Below, in pieces: positions 18,363 through 26,730 of a DNA stretch of 64,000 bases. This stretch comes from Flavobacterium sp. (GTDB lineage: Bacteria > Bacteroidota > Bacteroidia > Flavobacteriales > Flavobacteriaceae). The translations under genes and the position numbers were made by a program. The stretch spans positions 124,001 through 188,000 of the forward strand of contig NZ_JAIXUB010000015.1 in the NCBI RefSeq assembly GCF_027484205.1, written 5' to 3'. Position 1 is the first letter of the stretch; each line of letters opens with the position of its first letter. The notes under the pieces are model-generated. The model was not told where the DNA came from, searched no databases, and worked only from the letters and a program-made list of their open reading frames with translations.

Positions 18363-19234
18363 TAAGTATTCGGATTTATCGACATCAAATATTTCTTAGG
18401 CGTAGTTGCAAATTTTTTCTTGAACGCAGCAATGAAATGACTTCCGGTGCTGTAACCAATTTTCAATCCAACTTCATTTACATTATACGAACCAGAATCT
18501 AATAATTGTCGGGCATAATCCATTTTGTAATCAAATAGAAATCCGTAAACCGTATCGCCATAAATTTGTTTGAAACCCATTTTTAGTCTTTTCAAACTCA
18601 ATCCAACTTGTTCAGCTAATTCCTCTAAACCTGGTGGTTCTGCCATATTTTGAATGATAATTTCTTTGGCTTTTTTGATTTTCAATACATTTTCTTCATC
18701 TATCAAAAACGGACATTGTTCTGCATTTGGATCTTCCGAACGATTGAAATACAAACTCAACAATTCGTATCCTTTACCTTTATAGTAGAGATTTTTAATC
18801 GACGGATTCAAGTTATAATGGAACAACTGACTTAATACAATTGCCATCGACGGACTTATATCAGTTTCTTTATAATATTTTTTATCTTTATTTTCTTCAC
18901 TCAAAAAAGGAATATGTTCAGCTTCTGTAGAAAACAAGCCGTGAAATTTTTGAATGGATATAATTACTGAAATTACCCATGAATTTGGTGCGATTTCTAA
19001 ATTCAATGGCAATTCTTTTTGCGGATTGTAAAACAAAAGTGCTTTTTCCTCTCTTAAATCTAAAGCATAATTTCCGTCATTAAAGACAAATTTTGCTTTT
19101 CCTTTGATTCCAAAATGAAACTGGATAAGACCTTGATTGACATGTCTTTTCACGTAAAAATTATCATTTCCATCGTTTTGAAAACGAATTAAGGTAAAAT
19201 CATTTTCAATTTTTATTTCTTCTTGTGAACCCAT
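18362..19234 (-). CDS. AraC-family transcriptional regulator
   Basis: A 290-residue regulator. The N-terminal 170 residues form a cupin-like sensor, and the AraC DNA-binding domain (two helix-turn-helix motifs) covers about 190-285, with LEELAEQVGLSLKRLKMGFKQIYGDTVYGFL and NEVGLKIGYSTGSHFIAAFKKKFATTPKKYL. It resembles PchR-type regulators, some of which respond to iron-related ligands. It is divergent from hemA across a 228-base gap containing two inverted TAACGC-type half sites, so I infer that it controls the haem run. Confidence 0.9.
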   Translation of the reverse strand: MGSQEEIKIENDFTLIRFQNDGNDNFYVKRHVNQGLIQFHFGIKGKAKFVFNDGNYALDLREEKALLFYNPQKELPLNLEIAPNSWVISVIISIQKFHGLFSTEAEHIPFLSEENKDKKYYKETDISPSMAIVLSQLFHYNLNPSIKNLYYKGKGYELLSLYFNRSEDPNAEQCPFLIDEENVLKIKKAKEIIIQNMAEPPGLEELAEQVGLSLKRLKMGFKQIYGDTVYGFLFDYKMDYARQLLDSGSYNVNEVGLKIGYSTGSHFIAAFKKKFATTPKKYLMSINPNT

Positions 19235-19327
19235 AGCGACATTTTTTCGTATATGATTTTAGAATCATGCCTTTTTCTTATTTAGAATTAATCTACATAA
19301 GTAATTCGAAAAGACTTGATTTCATTG

Positions 19328-19360
19328 CAAATTTATAATAAATAACGCTATAAAGTCAAA
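19328..19360 (-). promoter_or_regulatory. Promoter of the AraC-type gene
   Basis: On the minus strand, TTTG (19360-19357) and TAAATTTG (19335-19328) are 21 bases apart, matching the Bacteroidetes -33/-7 consensus exactly. The transcript would carry a leader of about 90 bases. Confidence 0.65.
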
Positions 19361-19408
19361 TAAGGTTTAAAAATTCGCACAGCGATACAAAAAGTACTTT
19401 GAGCGTTA
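19343..19408. promoter_or_regulatory. Candidate operator half sites for the AraC-type regulator
   Basis: TAACGCTATAAAGT (19343-19356) lies between the -7 and -33 elements of the AraC-type promoter. Its near inverse, ACTTTGAGCGTTA (19396-19408), lies at the -33 side of hemA. Centres are about 52 bases apart, close to five helical turns. This would suit autorepression and control of hemA. It is inferred from pattern only. Confidence 0.4.
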
Positions 19409-19429
19409 CTTTTATAAATAGTATAGTAA

Positions 19430-19437
19430 TAATTTTG
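19430..19437 (+). promoter_or_regulatory. Candidate -7 element of hemA
   Basis: TAATTTTG matches TAnnTTTG, 25 bases before the hemA ATG. The nearest TTTG (19398-19401) is 28 bases upstream, longer than the usual 17-23. A weak -33 would fit a promoter that needs an activator. Confidence 0.45.
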
Positions 19438-19462
19438 TAGAACTTTTAGGTAAAGTACAAAT

Positions 19463-20722
19463 ATGGAAAATTTTAACATGTCGAAACACGCCACTTTTTA
19501 CGCATTAGGACTTAGCTACAAAAAAGCCGATGCAGCAATAAGAGGAAAATTCAGTTTAGATGCTCAAGCCAAAGCAACTTTACTCATACAAGCCGAAGCA
19601 GAAGGAATTGATTCTTTAATCGTTACTTCTACCTGCAATCGAACTGAAATTTATGGTTTTGCACAACATCCATATCAATTAATCAAGCTTTTATGTGCTA
19701 ATAGTCAAGGTTCTGTAGAAGAATTCCAAGAAGTCGCATATATTTATAAAAATCAAGAAGCAATCAATCACATGTTTCGTGTTGGAACAGGTTTAGACAG
19801 TCAAATTCTTGGTGATTTTGAAATTATTAGTCAATTAAAAACCGCTTTCAACGAAAGTAAGTCTAACGGAATGGTAAATTCATTTCTAGAAAGATTAGTT
19901 AATTCGGTTATTCAAGCGAGCAAAAAAATTAAAACACAAACCGAGATTTCTTCTGGTGCAACTTCAGTTTCTTTTGCATCAGTTCAATATATTTTCAAAA
20001 ACGTTGATGATATTTCTAATAAAAATATTTTACTATTCGGAACAGGAAAAATAGGAAGAAATACTTGTGAAAATCTAGTAAAACATACTAAACACGAGCA
20101 AATTACTTTAATAAATCGTACTAAAGATAAAGCAGAAAAATTAGCTCAAAAATTAAATGTTGTCGTAAAAGATTATGCCGATTTACAATTGGAATTACAA
20201 AAAGCAGATGTGGTTGTAGTGGCAACAGGTGCTCAAAATCCTACAGTTGATAAAGCTATTTTAAATCTTAAAAAACCTTTATTGATTTTAGATTTATCAA
20301 TTCCTAAGAATGTAAACGAAAATGTAAAAGATATTGAAGGCGTTACTTTAATTCATATGGATCATTTGTCGCAAATGACTGATGAAACTTTAGAAAATAG
20401 AAAACTACACATTCCTCAAGCAGAAGCAATTATAGAGGAAATCAAAGAAGAATTTATAGCTTGGACCAAAAACAGAAAATTTGCTCCAACTATTCATGCT
20501 CTAAAAGAAAAATTAAATTCTATCAAAGACGGCGAGTTGAATTTTCAACGTAAAAAATTAGCTAATTTTGACGAAGAACAAGCTGAATTAATTAGTAATA
20601 GAATCATTCAAAAAATAACGAATCATTTTGTAAACCATTTAAAAGATGGTGACTCAATGGAAGAAGGAATTGAATGGATTGAAAAAGTCTTTCAACTAGA
20701 ACAAGAGAAAATATTTAATTAA
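19463..20722 (+). CDS. hemA: Glutamyl-tRNA reductase
   Basis: First committed step of C5 tetrapyrrole synthesis: reduces Glu-tRNA to glutamate-1-semialdehyde with NADPH. It has 419 residues. The catalytic cysteine is Cys58 in TSTCNRTEIYGF, the NADPH fold has FGTGKIGRNTCENL (about 193-206), and a C-terminal dimerisation helix is present. It opens the plus-strand haem run; hemC starts 45 bases downstream. ATG at 19478 is an alternative start. The next enzyme, HemL, is not in the window. Confidence 0.95.
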   Translation: MENFNMSKHATFYALGLSYKKADAAIRGKFSLDAQAKATLLIQAEAEGIDSLIVTSTCNRTEIYGFAQHPYQLIKLLCANSQGSVEEFQEVAYIYKNQEAINHMFRVGTGLDSQILGDFEIISQLKTAFNESKSNGMVNSFLERLVNSVIQASKKIKTQTEISSGATSVSFASVQYIFKNVDDISNKNILLFGTGKIGRNTCENLVKHTKHEQITLINRTKDKAEKLAQKLNVVVKDYADLQLELQKADVVVVATGAQNPTVDKAILNLKKPLLILDLSIPKNVNENVKDIEGVTLIHMDHLSQMTDETLENRKLHIPQAEAIIEEIKEEFIAWTKNRKFAPTIHALKEKLNSIKDGELNFQRKKLANFDEEQAELISNRIIQKITNHFVNHLKDGDSMEEGIEWIEKVFQLEQEKIFN

Positions 20723-20767
20723 AACTTTTCGTCTCTGCGTTTTTGCGAGAAATTAATCAACAATAAA

Positions 20768-21694
20768 GTGTCTGAAAAAACAATACGTATAGGAACTCGT
20801 GATAGTGAATTAGCACTTTGGCAAGCTCACACGGTTCAAAAACAACTCAACGATTTAGGTTATAAAACCGAAATTATTGCTGTAAAATCGCAAGGCGACA
20901 TTATTCTTGATAAACCGCTTTACGAACTAGGAATCACCGGAATTTTCACAAAAACATTAGATATTGCCATGATAAATGGTCAAGTAGATATTGCGGTGCA
21001 TTCCATGAAAGACGTTCCAACGGCACTTCCAATTGGTATTGTGCAAGCAGCAGTTTTGGAAAGAGCCAACATTTTAGACATTTTAGTTCATAAAGGAAAC
21101 ACTGATTTTCTTGAAACTGATGCTACAATTGCAACAGGAAGTTTGCGTCGTCAAGCACAATGGTGGAATAAATATCCAAATCACAAAGTGGTCGATTTAC
21201 GAGGAAATGTGAATACCAGAATGCAAAAACTCAATGAAAATGATTGGAGTGGAGCTGTTTTTGCAGCAGCAGGTTTAGAAAGAATCAATTTAAAACCAGA
21301 GAATTACATCAATTTAGATTGGATGATTCCAGCGCCAGCACAAGGAGCGATGGTTGTGGTTGCTATGGCTGAAGATGAATTTTCTTTAGACGCACTTTCG
21401 CAACTAAATCATATCGAAACCGAAATTTGTACTTATATAGAAAGACAATTTCTAAAAACACTCGAAGGCGGATGTACTGCACCAATTGGAGCTATTGCAA
21501 CCTATAATGAAAAAGAAGACACTATAAATTTTAAAGGAGTTTTGCTATCTATCGACGGAAAACAAAAACTAGAAATAGAAAAAAATGTAGATATTTCTGA
21601 ATGGAAAAAATTGGGTTTCAATGCGGCACAAGAAATTTTAAACAATGGCGGAACACAATTAATGGCAGAAATTAAGAAACAATTGAAGAAATAG
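20768..21694 (+). CDS. hemC: Porphobilinogen deaminase (hydroxymethylbilane synthase)
   Basis: Joins four porphobilinogen units to hydroxymethylbilane. It has 308 residues, normal for the family. The dipyrromethane cofactor is attached to Cys236 (LEGGCTAPIGA). Arg-rich substrate contacts appear in GSLRRQAQ and DLRGNVNTR. It starts with GTG at 20768 (MSEKTIRIGTRDSELALWQA). A repeat-filled gap of 137 bases separates it from hemD. Confidence 0.96.
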   Translation: MSEKTIRIGTRDSELALWQAHTVQKQLNDLGYKTEIIAVKSQGDIILDKPLYELGITGIFTKTLDIAMINGQVDIAVHSMKDVPTALPIGIVQAAVLERANILDILVHKGNTDFLETDATIATGSLRRQAQWWNKYPNHKVVDLRGNVNTRMQKLNENDWSGAVFAAAGLERINLKPENYINLDWMIPAPAQGAMVVVAMAEDEFSLDALSQLNHIETEICTYIERQFLKTLEGGCTAPIGAIATYNEKEDTINFKGVLLSIDGKQKLEIEKNVDISEWKKLGFNAAQEILNNGGTQLMAEIKKQLKK

Positions 21695-21728
21695 GAGAGA
21701 AAGGTTTGGGCATTTTAAGCAATCCTTT

Positions 21729-21790
21729 TTCCTGCTTTCATCCCAAAATCCCGATAAAAATCGGGAGTTTTTCCTTTCAATCAGGGCTAA
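21729..21790. repeat. Intergenic repeat copy 1 (TTCCTGCT ... ATCAGGGCTAA)
   Basis: The flanks TTCCTGCT (21729-21736) and ATCAGGGCTAA (21780-21790) recur at 26217-26290. The unit is preceded by a TTGGG-containing stretch in both places. Inside is a hairpin TCCCGAT-AAAA-ATCGGGA (21749-21766) followed by GTTTTT. That hairpin could cause partial termination between hemC and hemD. Confidence 0.6.
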
Positions 21791-21831
21791 ATTGTAAATG
21801 AAGTACACAAGCGAATCGGTTACAAACAATA

Positions 21832-22527
21832 ATGACAAAACAAATCAACATATTATCTACCAAAAAGCTTTTACCAAATCAAAAGCAAGATTTACTTAAC
21901 GCCAATATTCATCTAATTGAAGAAGATTTCATTGAAACTAAAATTAAGAATTTTGAACTTACAAAAGTTGATGACAATCTAATTTTTACAAGTCAAAATG
22001 CCGTTCAAAGCGTTTTACAACATCCAAATTGTGAGGAATTTATACCGAAACTTCGAGAGAAAAATGTTTTTTCTGTTGGAATGAAAACCAAAGATTTATT
22101 GACAGAAAACGGATTTAATGTTATTGCTTACACAGGTTATGCAGCTGATTTGGCAGAAATTATTTCGTTAATTTATGGAAAGGAAAGTTATACCTTTTTT
22201 AGTGGAAATTTGCGCAGAGATGTTTTGCCAAAAACCTTAAAAGAAAACGGAATCACATTCAATGAAATCGAAGTTTATGAAACCAACATGACTTCAAAAA
22301 AAATAACAAGTAAATTAGACGGAATACTGTTTTTCAGTCCATCAGCAGTTGAAAGCTATTTGAAATTGAACACTATAAATGAAGAAGTGTGTTTCTGTAT
22401 CGGAGAAACCACAGCAGAAGCATTAGTCCCGAAGCTTCGGGATAAAAAAGTAAAAAACATCATAATTGCAGACAAACCATCAATTGAAAATGTGATTGAT
22501 GAAGTTATAGAATATTTTATTAACTAA
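21832..22527 (+). CDS. hemD: Uroporphyrinogen-III synthase
   Basis: Closes hydroxymethylbilane to uroporphyrinogen III with inversion of ring D. It has 231 residues. The family diverges strongly; support comes from [10 protein letters not shown] (about 44-53), [31 protein letters not shown] (about 167-177) and [10 protein letters not shown]. Position between hemC and hemE agrees. The codons for LVPKLRDK carry a perfect 16-base palindrome of the TCCCGA/TCGGGA repeat family, so a mobile hairpin seems to have been absorbed near the C-terminus. Confidence 0.9.
   Translation: MTKQINILSTKKLLPNQKQDLLNANIHLIEEDFIETKIKNFELTKVDDNLIFTSQNAVQSVLQHPNCEEFIPKLREKNVFSVGMKTKDLLTENGFNVIAYTGYAADLAEIISLIYGKESYTFFSGNLRRDVLPKTLKENGITFNEIEVYETNMTSKKITSKLDGILFFSPSAVESYLKLNTINEEVCFCIGETTAEALVPKLRDKKVKNIIIADKPSIENVIDEVIEYFIN
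22427..22442. repeat. Perfect 16-base palindrome inside hemD
   Basis: TCCCGAAGCTTCGGGA is a perfect palindrome in the hemD frame. The outer arms TCCCGA/TCGGGA match the elements at 10944-10959 and 21749-21766. Confidence 0.7.
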
Positions 22528-22535
22528 TAATTCTT

Positions 22536-22561
22536 TCAAGGTTTCAAACCCTGAAAGGGTT
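22536..22561. repeat. Intergenic hairpin repeat between hemD and hemE
   Basis: AACCCT-GAA-AGGGTT (22547-22561) follows CAAGGTTTCA. It resembles the ACCTACAAGGTTTT-type hairpin at 30599-30629. With no T run it is unlikely to terminate the haem transcript. Confidence 0.5.
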
Positions 22562-22577
22562 AAACATCATAATAAAA

Positions 22578-23603
22578 ATGATTAAAAACGACCTATTTTT
22601 AAGAGCATTAAACAATGAAACCGTAGAACGTCCTCCAGTTTGGATGATGCGTCAAGCCGGAAGATATTTACCAGAATTCAGAGCTTTACGCGACAAATAC
22701 GATTTTTTCACACGTTGCGAAACTCCAGAATTAGCAGCAGAAATCACTGTGCAACCAATACGAATTGTAAAACCAGATGCGGCTATTTTATTTTCAGATA
22801 TTTTGGTAGTTCCAAGAGCTATGGGAATTCATGTAGAATTGAAAGACAATTTGGGACCAATTATCCCAAATCCAATTCGCACCATGGAACAAGTAAATCA
22901 AGTAATTGTTCCAGATGTAAATGAAACTTTAGGCTATGTTTTTGATGCCATCAAATTAACCAAAGAAATGTTGAACGATGAGGTTCCGCTTATTGGTTTT
23001 GCAGGTTCGCCTTGGACGATTTTTTGCTATTGCGTAGAAGGAAAAGGCTCAAAAAGTTTTGATACAGCGAAAGGTTTTTGCTTTTCAAATCCAGTTGCTG
23101 CACATACATTATTACAAAAAATCACCGATACAACGATTCTATATCTAAAAGAAAAAGTAAAATCAGGAGTAAACGCAGTTCAAATTTTCGATTCTTGGGG
23201 CGGAATGTTATCGCCAGTTGATTATGAAGAATTCTCTTGGAAATACATCAACCAAATCGTAGAAGCTTTAGCAGAGGACACGAAAGTTATTGTTTTCGGA
23301 AAAGGTTGTTGGTTTGCATTAAATGAAATGGCTAAAAGTAAAGCATCGGCACTTGGTGTAGATTGGACGTGTTCTGCAAGAAACGCTCGTTATTTAACAG
23401 GCGGAAAAATCACATTACAAGGAAATTTTGATCCATCACGATTATTGTCTCCAATTCCAACCATCAAAAAAATGGTTCATGAAATGATTGACGAATTCGG
23501 AAAAGATAATTATATAGTAAATTTAGGTCATGGAATTTTACCAAACATTCCAGTAGATCACGCGAAGGCTTTTGTGGAAGCTGTGAAAGAATATAATTCA
23601 TAA
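22578..23603 (+). CDS. hemE: Uroporphyrinogen decarboxylase
   Basis: Removes four acetate carboxyls from uroporphyrinogen III to give coproporphyrinogen III. It has 341 residues. The signature [16 protein letters not shown] (about 20-35) carries the catalytic arginines, and the second signature is [16 protein letters not shown] (about 140-155). [11 protein letters not shown] near the C-terminus is typical. The GNAT gene begins 5 bases after its stop, so the two share a transcript. Confidence 0.97.
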   Translation: MIKNDLFLRALNNETVERPPVWMMRQAGRYLPEFRALRDKYDFFTRCETPELAAEITVQPIRIVKPDAAILFSDILVVPRAMGIHVELKDNLGPIIPNPIRTMEQVNQVIVPDVNETLGYVFDAIKLTKEMLNDEVPLIGFAGSPWTIFCYCVEGKGSKSFDTAKGFCFSNPVAAHTLLQKITDTTILYLKEKVKSGVNAVQIFDSWGGMLSPVDYEEFSWKYINQIVEALAEDTKVIVFGKGCWFALNEMAKSKASALGVDWTCSARNARYLTGGKITLQGNFDPSRLLSPIPTIKKMVHEMIDEFGKDNYIVNLGHGILPNIPVDHAKAFVEAVKEYNS

Positions 23604-23607
23604 ATTT

Positions 23608-24195
23608 ATGGAATTCAACAATTGGAAACTCGATAAAATTGAAAACATTCACTTTGAAGAATTTTTCAATTTAATTGAAAACAACAGAAATCATATTATA
23701 AAAACATTTCCTGTAACCGTTTCTAATTGTGTAGATTTAAAAACAACAGAAGAATTTATTACAAAAAACCTTCAAGTAGAAAATGAAAAAACAGGTTTCT
23801 ATTTTTATGTTAGAGATATAATAACCAATAAATTAATAGGATATATTGGTATTAAAAAAATAGATTATCACATTTCAAAATGCGAATTATTCTATTTTAT
23901 TGATAAAGATTTTGAAGGCAAAGGAATTATTTCAAAAGCAGTTTCAGAAGTAATTGATTTTTGTTTCCAAGAATTAAATATGAACAAGATCTTTATTTGT
24001 ACCTCGAAAATTAATTTTGGAAGTCAGCAAATTGCTTTAAAAAACGGATTTGTTCACGAAGGAACTTTGCGACAAGAATTTAAAAACTTTGAAGGAATTT
24101 TAGAAGACATTAATTATTACGGATTATTGAAATCAGATTATGAAAGACAAATTCTACCAATACATAATTCAACTCCAAAACCAAATCACTTCTAA
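23608..24195 (+). CDS. GNAT acetyltransferase (RimJ/RimL type) in the haem run
   Basis: A 195-residue GNAT enzyme that should transfer acetyl from acetyl-CoA to an amine, possibly a protein N-terminus. Family marks are FFNLIENNRNHI, a KLIGYIGIKKID strand, the acetyl-CoA loop DFEGKGIISKAV (about 109-120), and the C-terminal GFVHEGTLRQEFKNFEGILEDINYYGLL. Its last 56 bases overlap hemF in another frame, and the residues after YERQ look like a by-product of that overlap. The acceptor is unknown. Confidence 0.87.
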   Translation: MEFNNWKLDKIENIHFEEFFNLIENNRNHIIKTFPVTVSNCVDLKTTEEFITKNLQVENEKTGFYFYVRDIITNKLIGYIGIKKIDYHISKCELFYFIDKDFEGKGIISKAVSEVIDFCFQELNMNKIFICTSKINFGSQQIALKNGFVHEGTLRQEFKNFEGILEDINYYGLLKSDYERQILPIHNSTPKPNHF

Positions 24196-25090
24196 ACTAG
24201 AAGAAGTTGATGGTGTTGCCAAATTCCGTGAAGACATTTGGGAACGACCAGAAGGTGGCGGTGGAAGAACACGAGTTATAGAAAACGGAAACGTAATCGA
24301 AAAAGGTGGTGTAAACATTTCGGCTGTGCACGGTAAATTACCAGATTCCATGCAGAAATTGTTCAACGTTGGTGAAGCCGATTTCTTTGCTTGCGGATTG
24401 AGTTTGGTCATTCATCCCAAAAATCCAATGGCTCCAACCGTTCATGCAAATTGGCGTTATTTTGAAATGTATGATACTTCGACAGAGCCCAGCACAGGTT
24501 CACGGAAAGTAATAAATTCGTGGTTTGGTGGCGGACAGGATTTAACACCGTATTATTTATTTGAAGAAGATGCCATTCACTTTCATCAAACCTGTAAAAC
24601 AGCTTGTGATAAGCATAATTTGGAATTTTATCCAAAGTTCAAAAAACAATGTGACAACTATTTTTGGAACGCTCACAGAAATGAAGCTCGCGGACTTGGC
24701 GGATTATTTTTCGATTATTGCAAAGCAACCGATGACTCGAGCGATAGCGAACAGGCGAAGCACATGAAAATGGAAGATTGGTATAATTTTGTAACTGAAG
24801 TCGGCAACAGTTTTTTAGAAGCTTATGTTCCAATTTTAGAAAAAAGAAAAAATTTAGCTTATACACCAGAACAAAGAACTTGGCAAGAAATCCGTCGTGG
24901 TCGTTACGTAGAATTCAATTTGGTACACGATAAAGGCACACTTTTCGGACTAAAAACTAACGGAAGAATTGAATCCATTTTAATGTCATTACCACCACAT
25001 GTACAATGGGTTTACGATCATCATCCCGAAGTTGGAAGTGAAGAAGAAAAATTAATTAAAGTACTAGAAAATCCTATTGATTGGGTTTAA
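24140..25090 (+). CDS. hemF: Oxygen-dependent coproporphyrinogen III oxidase
   Basis: Oxidative decarboxylation of coproporphyrinogen III to protoporphyrinogen IX with O2. It has 316 residues. RPEGGGGRTRV (about 35-45), VHANWRYFEM, WFGGGQDLTPYYLFEED (about 125-141) and RRGRYVEFNLVHDKGTLFGL are characteristic. The ATG at 24140 lies inside the GNAT gene; it is supported because the N-terminal helix MKDKFYQYIIQLQNQITSKL matches the family. Using HemF implies aerobic growth. Confidence 0.96.
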   Translation: MKDKFYQYIIQLQNQITSKLEEVDGVAKFREDIWERPEGGGGRTRVIENGNVIEKGGVNISAVHGKLPDSMQKLFNVGEADFFACGLSLVIHPKNPMAPTVHANWRYFEMYDTSTEPSTGSRKVINSWFGGGQDLTPYYLFEEDAIHFHQTCKTACDKHNLEFYPKFKKQCDNYFWNAHRNEARGLGGLFFDYCKATDDSSDSEQAKHMKMEDWYNFVTEVGNSFLEAYVPILEKRKNLAYTPEQRTWQEIRRGRYVEFNLVHDKGTLFGLKTNGRIESILMSLPPHVQWVYDHHPEVGSEEEKLIKVLENPIDWV

Positions 25091-25146
25091 GCGCAAAGTA
25101 AAACAACTTTAAACCTTAAACTTTTAAACAATTTAAACAACATATT

Positions 25147-26157
25147 ATGTTCCCATTACAAAGAGCCAGAAGATTACGCGTTAACGAATCCATCCGAAGT
25201 TTAGTCAGAGAAACCACACTTTCTCCTAGTGATTTCATGTTCCCAATGTTCATCGCAGAAGGCGAAAATTATAAAGTTGAAATTCCTTCAATGCCGGGAA
25301 TTTTTCGTCGTTCGATTGATTTAACGGTTGAAGAAGTAAAAGAACTTTTCGCTTTAGGAATTCGTGCCGTAAACATCTACGTAAAAGTTGACGAAAGTCT
25401 AAAAGACAACACCGGAAAAGAAGCTTGGAATCCTGACGGATTAATGCAAAGAGCCATCAAAGCAATCAAATCGACTTGTCCAGAAATGATTGTTATGCCA
25501 GATGTAGCCTTAGATCCATATTCAATCTACGGACACGACGGAATCATCGAAAATGGTGATATTGCTAACGATGCAACTAACGATGCTTTGGTAAAAATGG
25601 CAGTTTCTCATGCTCAAGCTGGAGCCGATTTTGTTGCACCAAGCGACATGATGGACGGACGCGTTTTGCGTTTACGCCAAGGGTTAGATGCTGCAGGTTT
25701 TCATAATGTTGGAATTATGAGTTATTCTGCAAAATATGCATCGGCATTTTACGGACCATTTCGCGATGCTTTAGATAGTGCTCCAAAGGAAGCAGATGTC
25801 GATGCTGAGCCTGTCGAAGTACCAAAAGACAAAAAAACCTACCAAATGGATTACGCTAACCGAATCGAAGCCATAAAAGAAGCATTAATGGACGTAGAAG
25901 AAGGCGCAGATATGGTCATGGTAAAACCAGGAATTGCTTATCTAGATATTGTTCGCGAAGTCAAAAATGCGGTGAATGTTCCAGTTACCGTTTTTCATGT
26001 TTCAGGAGAATATGCCATGATAAAAGCAGCTTCTGAAAGAGGTTGGCTCGATCACGACAAGATTATGATGGAACAATTAATGTGTATCAAAAGAGCAGGT
26101 GCAAGTTTAATTTCGACTTATTTTGCTAAAGAAGCAGCAATTATTTTAAATAGATAA
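25147..26157 (+). CDS. hemB: Delta-aminolevulinic acid dehydratase (porphobilinogen synthase)
   Basis: Condenses two 5-aminolevulinates to porphobilinogen. It has 336 residues. The Schiff-base lysines are Lys196 (SYSAKYASAFYGPFRDAL) and Lys260 (MVMVKPGIAYLDI). The metal region reads DVALDPYSIYGHDGI with no Cys triad, which suggests a Mg-type rather than Zn-type enzyme. Residues about 215-228 look like an insertion before DKKTYQMD; part of it is encoded by a dispersed repeat sequence. It is the last enzyme of the run. Confidence 0.95.
   Translation: MFPLQRARRLRVNESIRSLVRETTLSPSDFMFPMFIAEGENYKVEIPSMPGIFRRSIDLTVEEVKELFALGIRAVNIYVKVDESLKDNTGKEAWNPDGLMQRAIKAIKSTCPEMIVMPDVALDPYSIYGHDGIIENGDIANDATNDALVKMAVSHAQAGADFVAPSDMMDGRVLRLRQGLDAAGFHNVGIMSYSAKYASAFYGPFRDALDSAPKEADVDAEPVEVPKDKKTYQMDYANRIEAIKEALMDVEEGADMVMVKPGIAYLDIVREVKNAVNVPVTVFHVSGEYAMIKAASERGWLDHDKIMMEQLMCIKRAGASLISTYFAKEAAIILNR
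25805..25819. repeat. CTGAGCCTGTCGAAG repeat core inside hemB
   Basis: Fourteen of 15 bases match the inverted intergenic pair at 13865-13964. Here it is in frame and encodes AEPVEV (residues 220-225), between the active-site lysines. Confidence 0.55.
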
Positions 26158-26216
26158 TGTCATGGGCGCTGTTGAAGGAAGGAGCGAATGGCTTGGGATT
26201 TATCAGTAATTGTAAT

Positions 26217-26290
26217 TCCTGCTCTCGTCAGTCGCTTTGCCTTTTTTGACAAAAAGACAAGAGCTTCAACAATGACGAGATCAGGGCTAA
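26217..26290. repeat. Intergenic repeat copy 2 (TTCCTGCT ... ATCAGGGCTAA)
   Basis: Flanks match copy 1 at 21729-21790, but the interior differs and contains CTCGTCA (26224-26230) paired with TGACGAG (26273-26279). It fills the gap between hemB and the cytochrome gene. Confidence 0.6.
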
Positions 26291-26325
26291 AAAGTAAATT
26301 AATTGAATAAATGTAATTAGTAAAA

Positions 26326-26697
26326 ATGAAAAATAAGATACTACTTCTTCTAATTTTTGTGTTCGTATCTTGTAAAAACGAACCAAATAAACCACAAGAA
26401 GAAAACCAAGTTGCACAAGTTCCAACAATAGAAAATGGACTCGTTTTATTTCAAGAAAATAACTGTGCCGCTTGTCATCAAACCGATCAAAAAGTTATCG
26501 GACCAAGTTTGCAAGAAATTGCAACAATTTATAAAAAAGAAAAAGGAGATATAGTGGCATTTCTAAAACAAGAAGCTGAACCTATTGTGGATCCAGCTAT
26601 GTATGAATCCATGAAAATTAACCTTCAAGTAACTAAAATGATGACCGATGAAGAATTACAATCGCTAGAATTGTATTTATTAAGTCATTCAAAATAA
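26326..26697 (+). CDS. Class I cytochrome c lipoprotein
   Basis: A 123-residue exported lipoprotein. The signal peptide KNKILLLLIFVFVSC has a lipobox at Cys16. One c-type haem is bound by CAACH (Cys47, Cys50, His51); the sixth ligand is probably Met in ESMKINLQVTKMMTDEE. It should act in periplasmic electron transfer. It sits 168 bases behind hemB, separated by a repeat element, so shared transcription is uncertain. Confidence 0.9.
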   Translation: MKNKILLLLIFVFVSCKNEPNKPQEENQVAQVPTIENGLVLFQENNCAACHQTDQKVIGPSLQEIATIYKKEKGDIVAFLKQEAEPIVDPAMYESMKINLQVTKMMTDEELQSLELYLLSHSK

Positions 26698-26730
26698 TAC
26701 ACAATTAAGTAAAAGTTGTATTTTTATCAA

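Noticed and set aside
21749..21771. Strong terminator ending the haem transcript after hemC
   Set aside because: The stem is short, the T run is interrupted by AG and then CC, and the same arms occur inside coding genes; it is treated as a repeat hairpin with at most partial termination.
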